From: Clostridiales bacterium
GTDB taxonomy: Bacteria > Bacillota > Clostridia > Christensenellales > Christensenellaceae
NCBI GenBank assembly: GCA_015056045.1
Contig: SVGZ01000001.1
Location: 62,001 to 126,000, forward strand
Reading direction: 5' to 3'
DNA: 64,000 bases
Positions 60,937 to 64,000 of this stretch are shown here, in pieces; positions within the stretch are counted from its first letter, which is position 1, and each line of letters opens with the position of its first letter. A program made the position numbers and the translations under genes. The notes beneath the pieces were generated by a model that ran no database searches, had not been told where the DNA came from, and saw only the letters and a list, made by a program, of their open reading frames with translations.

Positions 60937-61959
60937 ATGGCAAAAATTGTTACATTTGGTGAAATTATGCTCCGTTTGGCACCGAACGGATATTACCGCT
61001 TCTTCCAGAACGATCAGATGCAGGCAACATTCGGCGGCGGAGAAGCCAACGTTGCGGTTTCTCTTGCCAATTTCGGTATGGAAAGCCTTTATATCACAAA
61101 ACTCCCGAAGCACGCCATCGGTCAGGCAGCGGTAGACAGCCTCCGCTACTTCGGCGTTGATACCAACAAGATCGCACGCGGCGGAGACCGTATCGGCATC
61201 TATTACCTTGAAAAAGGCGCATCCCAGCGCGGAAGTCTTTGCATTTATGACCGTGCACATTCTGCGATCGCCGAGGCAAAACCTGAAGATTTCGATTGGG
61301 ATGATATTTTTGAAGGCGCAGATTGGTTCCATTTTACGGGCATCACACCGGCGCTTGGCGGAAACCTTGTTGAGATCTGCCTCGAAGCGGCAAAGAAAGC
61401 CAAAGAAAAAGGCATCAAAGTTTCCTGCGACCTCAATTACCGCGGCAAGCTTTGGACAAGAGAGCAGGCTAGAGAAGCGATGACAAAGCTCTGCCAATAT
61501 GTCGATGTCTGCATTTCCAACGAAGAAGACGCAAAAGACGTTTTCGGCATTGAAGCGGAAAATACGGATATCACCGGCGGCAAGCTTAACCACGAAGGCT
61601 ATAAATCCGTTGCGAAACAGCTGCAGGATAAATTCGGCTTTGAAAAAGTCGCCATCACACTCAGAAGCTCGATCTCTGCAAACGATAATAACTGGGCAGG
61701 CATGCTCTTTGACGGCGAAAACTACTGCTTCTCCCGCAGCTATGCCGTTCACATCGTAGACAGAGTCGGCGGTGGAGACAGCTTTGGCGCAGGTCTTATT
61801 TATGCGCTGCTTTCGGGCAAAGATACACAGGCTGCGATCAATTTTGCCGTTGCAGCTTCCGCACTCAAACACTCGATCGAAGGCGACTTCAACCGTGTGA
61901 CCGTTTCCGAAGTAGAAAAATTAGCCGGCGGCGATGGTTCCGGCCGTGTACAGAGATAA
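60937..61959 (+). CDS. kdgK: 2-dehydro-3-deoxygluconokinase (PfkB family sugar kinase)
   Basis: The 340-residue PfkB-fold kinase begins with the family signature GEIMLRLAPNGYYRF and FGGGEANVAVSLANFG and ends with the ATP/anion-hole motif DRVGGGDSFGAGLIYALL, containing the catalytic Asp. It would phosphorylate 2-keto-3-deoxygluconate, the end product of hexuronate breakdown. AAAGGAG precedes the ATG. The uxaC gene follows after 19 bases, which supports KdgK over other sugar kinases. Confidence 0.9.
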   Translation: MAKIVTFGEIMLRLAPNGYYRFFQNDQMQATFGGGEANVAVSLANFGMESLYITKLPKHAIGQAAVDSLRYFGVDTNKIARGGDRIGIYYLEKGASQRGSLCIYDRAHSAIAEAKPEDFDWDDIFEGADWFHFTGITPALGGNLVEICLEAAKKAKEKGIKVSCDLNYRGKLWTREQAREAMTKLCQYVDVCISNEEDAKDVFGIEAENTDITGGKLNHEGYKSVAKQLQDKFGFEKVAITLRSSISANDNNWAGMLFDGENYCFSRSYAVHIVDRVGGGDSFGAGLIYALLSGKDTQAAINFAVAASALKHSIEGDFNRVTVSEVEKLAGGDGSGRVQR

Positions 61960-61978
61960 GCGAAAGGACAGACAGATT

Positions 61979-63412
61979 ATGAAAGCATTTATGGACAGCA
62001 ACTTCCTTTTAAACAACGAAACGGCGATCCGCCTTTTCCACGAATATGCAAAAGATATGCCGCTCGTAGACTATCATTGCCATATTTCCCCGAAAGAAAT
62101 TTATGAAGACAGACGCTTTAATAACCTTTGCGAGGTTTGGCTCGGCGGAAAGAACCCCGATGGCAGCTATTTCGGTGACCATTATAAATGGAGACTGATG
62201 CGCAGCAACGGCGTCGAAGAAGACTACATCACCGGCGATAAGCCCGCCTTTGAGCGTTTTTATAAATTTGCGGAAACCCTCGAAATGGCGATCGGCAACC
62301 CGATGATCCATTGGTGCAACCTTGAGCTGCAGAAATTCTTCGGCATAACAGAGCCCCTGACAACGGAAAATGCAAAGGAGATCTTTGACCACTGCAATAA
62401 AATGCTGCAGGAAGACCCCGATCTTTCCGTCCGCGGTATCATCAAAAAATCGAATGTCGCTTTTATCGGCACAACAGATGACCCGATCGACAGCCTCGAA
62501 TGGCACGAACAAATCGCACAGGACCCGACAATCGAAGTAAAAGTTGCACCTTCTTACCGCCCGGATAAGGCCATCAACATCACAAAAGAAGGCTTTGTCG
62601 GTTATATTGCCAAGCTCGCAGCTTCCGTCGGCAAAGATTCCCTTTCAACCGCAAAAGAAGTTGCCGATGCTCTCGTCGAAAGACTTGCATTCTTCAAATC
62701 GCTCGGCTGCTGTGCAAGCGACCATGGTCTTGATTATATTCCTTTCCGCAAAACAACAGAGAAAGAAGCCACCGCTGCACTCAAAAAAGCACTCGCAGGC
62801 GAAGAAGTTTCCCTTGAAGAAGCAGAAAAATACCAGACCTATATCCTTCTTGCTCTTGGCCGTGCATATCATCAATATGATATCGCGATGCAGCTGCACT
62901 ATTCCTGCCTGCGCAACATGAACGAAAAGATGTTCCGTATCATGGGTCCCGACACGGGCTATGATATGATTTCGCAGAATACCTGCGGCGGAAGTATTGC
63001 AGAGCTTCTTTCCGCACTCGAAATGGAAAACGCCTGCCCGAAGACGATCCTTTATTCGCTGAATCCTGCGGATAATGAACAGTTGGGAACACTCATCGGC
63101 TGCTTCCAGTCTTCCGAAATTCCCGGAAAGATCCAGCACGGCTCCGCATGGTGGTTCAACGATACCAAGAGCGGCATGGAAGCACAGATGAAATCCCTTG
63201 CGAACCTCGGACTTCTGGGCAATTTTGTCGGTATGCTGACGGATTCCCGTTCCTTCCTTTCCTATGCAAGACACGATTATTTCCGCCGCATCCTCTGCAA
63301 CCTCATCGGCGAATGGGTCGAAAACGGCGAATACCCGAATATCGAGTCTTCCCTGAAAAAGATCACGGAAGGTGTCTGCTATAACAACGCAAAGCGTTAT
63401 TTTGGGCTTTAA
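61979..63412 (+). CDS. uxaC: Glucuronate/galacturonate isomerase
   Basis: The 477-residue metal-dependent TIM-barrel enzyme turns D-glucuronate into fructuronate and D-galacturonate into tagaturonate. Conserved parts visible are LVDYHCHISPKEIYEDRRF, GTTDDPIDSLEWH, SDHGLDY and the C-terminal MLTDSRSFLSYARHDYFRR. The start at 61979 matches the family; an upstream in-frame start would overlap kdgK. Length is normal. It is the second gene of the hexuronate operon. Confidence 0.94.
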   Translation: MKAFMDSNFLLNNETAIRLFHEYAKDMPLVDYHCHISPKEIYEDRRFNNLCEVWLGGKNPDGSYFGDHYKWRLMRSNGVEEDYITGDKPAFERFYKFAETLEMAIGNPMIHWCNLELQKFFGITEPLTTENAKEIFDHCNKMLQEDPDLSVRGIIKKSNVAFIGTTDDPIDSLEWHEQIAQDPTIEVKVAPSYRPDKAINITKEGFVGYIAKLAASVGKDSLSTAKEVADALVERLAFFKSLGCCASDHGLDYIPFRKTTEKEATAALKKALAGEEVSLEEAEKYQTYILLALGRAYHQYDIAMQLHYSCLRNMNEKMFRIMGPDTGYDMISQNTCGGSIAELLSALEMENACPKTILYSLNPADNEQLGTLIGCFQSSEIPGKIQHGSAWWFNDTKSGMEAQMKSLANLGLLGNFVGMLTDSRSFLSYARHDYFRRILCNLIGEWVENGEYPNIESSLKKITEGVCYNNAKRYFGL

Positions 63413-63413
63413 T

Positions 63414-64000
63414 ATGAAACAGATCAGCTATAAAACTTTAGAAGAACAGGATTACAAAGGCTTTTTATTAAAAGAAGCGGAAGAAAAAGTCCTGCAGTTT
63501 GGTGAAGGCGTCTTTATGCGCGCCTTTATCGAAAATTTCATCGACGAAATGAACGAAAAGGCCGGTTTCAACGGCAAAGTCGTCCTCGTTCAGCCGAGAG
63601 GCGGTCACCCGGAAATTACCGAAAACTTTGAAAAACAGGATGGACTCTATACGCTCATCCTCCGTGGACGCGAAAACGGCGAAAAAGTCTCGAAAAGCCG
63701 TGTGATCTCCTGCGTTTCCCGCTGTCTTGACCCGAAGGCAGATTGGAATGCCGTTCTTGCCTGTGCGGAAAATCAATCGCTGCGTTTTATTTTCTCCAAC
63801 ACGACCGAAGCCGGCATCGCTTTTGACGCAAACTGCAAATTGGATGATGCTCCCCCGGCAAGTTTCCCGGCAAAACTCACCGCCTTTTTATACAAACGCT
63901 ATACGCTGGGTCTGCCCGGTTTCTATATCCTGCCCTGCGAGCTGAATGACAACAACGGCAAACTGCTCAAAGACTGCATTGAAAAGTACGTCGCTCTTTG
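63414..64000 (+). CDS. uxaB: Tagaturonate/fructuronate reductase, C-terminus outside window
   Basis: The frame opens with ATG at 63414, one base after the uxaC stop, and is open to the window end, so 195 residues are visible. The polyol/mannitol dehydrogenase-family features LQFGEGVFMRAFIENFID and IFSNTTEAGIAFD and the GGHPEITENF segment point to UxaB, which reduces tagaturonate to altronate with NADH. UxuB-type fructuronate reductase is the alternative. Only a weak ribosome site is seen, so translation is probably coupled to uxaC. Confidence 0.88.
   Translation, partial: MKQISYKTLEEQDYKGFLLKEAEEKVLQFGEGVFMRAFIENFIDEMNEKAGFNGKVVLVQPRGGHPEITENFEKQDGLYTLILRGRENGEKVSKSRVISCVSRCLDPKADWNAVLACAENQSLRFIFSNTTEAGIAFDANCKLDDAPPASFPAKLTAFLYKRYTLGLPGFYILPCELNDNNGKLLKDCIEKYVAL

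Overview
The window looks like chromosome from an anaerobic, monoderm Firmicute of the class Clostridia, probably a gut-type organism. Pointers are several Gram-positive lipoproteins, a sortase-type VPKTG tail, L,D-transpeptidase and LCP cell-wall enzymes, a Clostridia-type MutY iron-sulfur loop, hexuronate catabolism, a PaaK/ACT pair, and strong AGGAGG-type ribosome sites with consensus sigma-A promoters. The base composition looks moderate and falls visibly in toxin/immunity genes and in part of the polysaccharide cluster. No species is named because nothing in the sequence fixes one.

Layout. 1-4.6 kb (minus): an envelope operon with a YkuD L,D-transpeptidase, a VanX/VanY-like M15 dipeptidase lipoprotein, a small lipoprotein and an FkbH-like HAD protein cut by the window edge. 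4.7-9.5 kb: ldh (minus), then tatD, lrgAB and a DASS/SLC13 anion transporter (plus). 9.5-22.9 kb is an accessory island: a tRNA-Arg(CCG) with a broken copy in front, four integrase arm-type repeats, a tyrosine recombinase without its N-terminus, and a 2,100-codon RHS/YD-repeat toxin gene whose 5' end is fused head-to-head to that recombinase. Behind it lie two orphan RHS C-terminal toxin cassettes with putative immunity genes, a third cassette killed by a stop codon, an RHS remnant, and a previously unlisted 26-residue hydrophobic peptide gene with a consensus promoter. 22.9-26.4 kb: a Doc toxin with a 33-residue partner (minus), paaK plus a tandem-ACT gene (plus) and mutY (minus).

26.5-38.8 kb (minus) is the most novel-looking part. 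A 2,845-residue secreted beta-helix protein is followed after 17 bases by a 41-residue peptide with a YxxP leader motif. Then, nearly without gaps, come an HPr-kinase-like protein, a PqqD-like protein, a lipoprotein, an S24/S26-like peptidase and an ABC exporter. This has the form of a peptide-modification and export system, but no cyclase, radical SAM enzyme or other known maturase is present. 39.0-52.5 kb (minus) is an exopolysaccharide/capsule locus in two promoter units: initiating sugar transferase, three GT4s, a GT2, polymerase and flippase, then a CpsC/CpsD fusion kinase, CpsB phosphatase, a VPKTG surface protein, an LCP ligase and an NTP_transf_5-type nucleotidyltransferase that may belong functionally with the peptide system.

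52.6-64 kb: a TetM/EF-G-like GTPase fused to a YacP/Rae1-like NYN nuclease domain with an APH-like kinase (plus), an SDR-methyltransferase pair (minus), a QueG-like ferredoxin-domain protein (plus), an FG-GAP-like lipoprotein (minus), a second DASS transporter closely similar to the first, and a kdgK-uxaC-uxaB hexuronate operon that runs off the end. All functions are read from motifs and context; no database search was possible.
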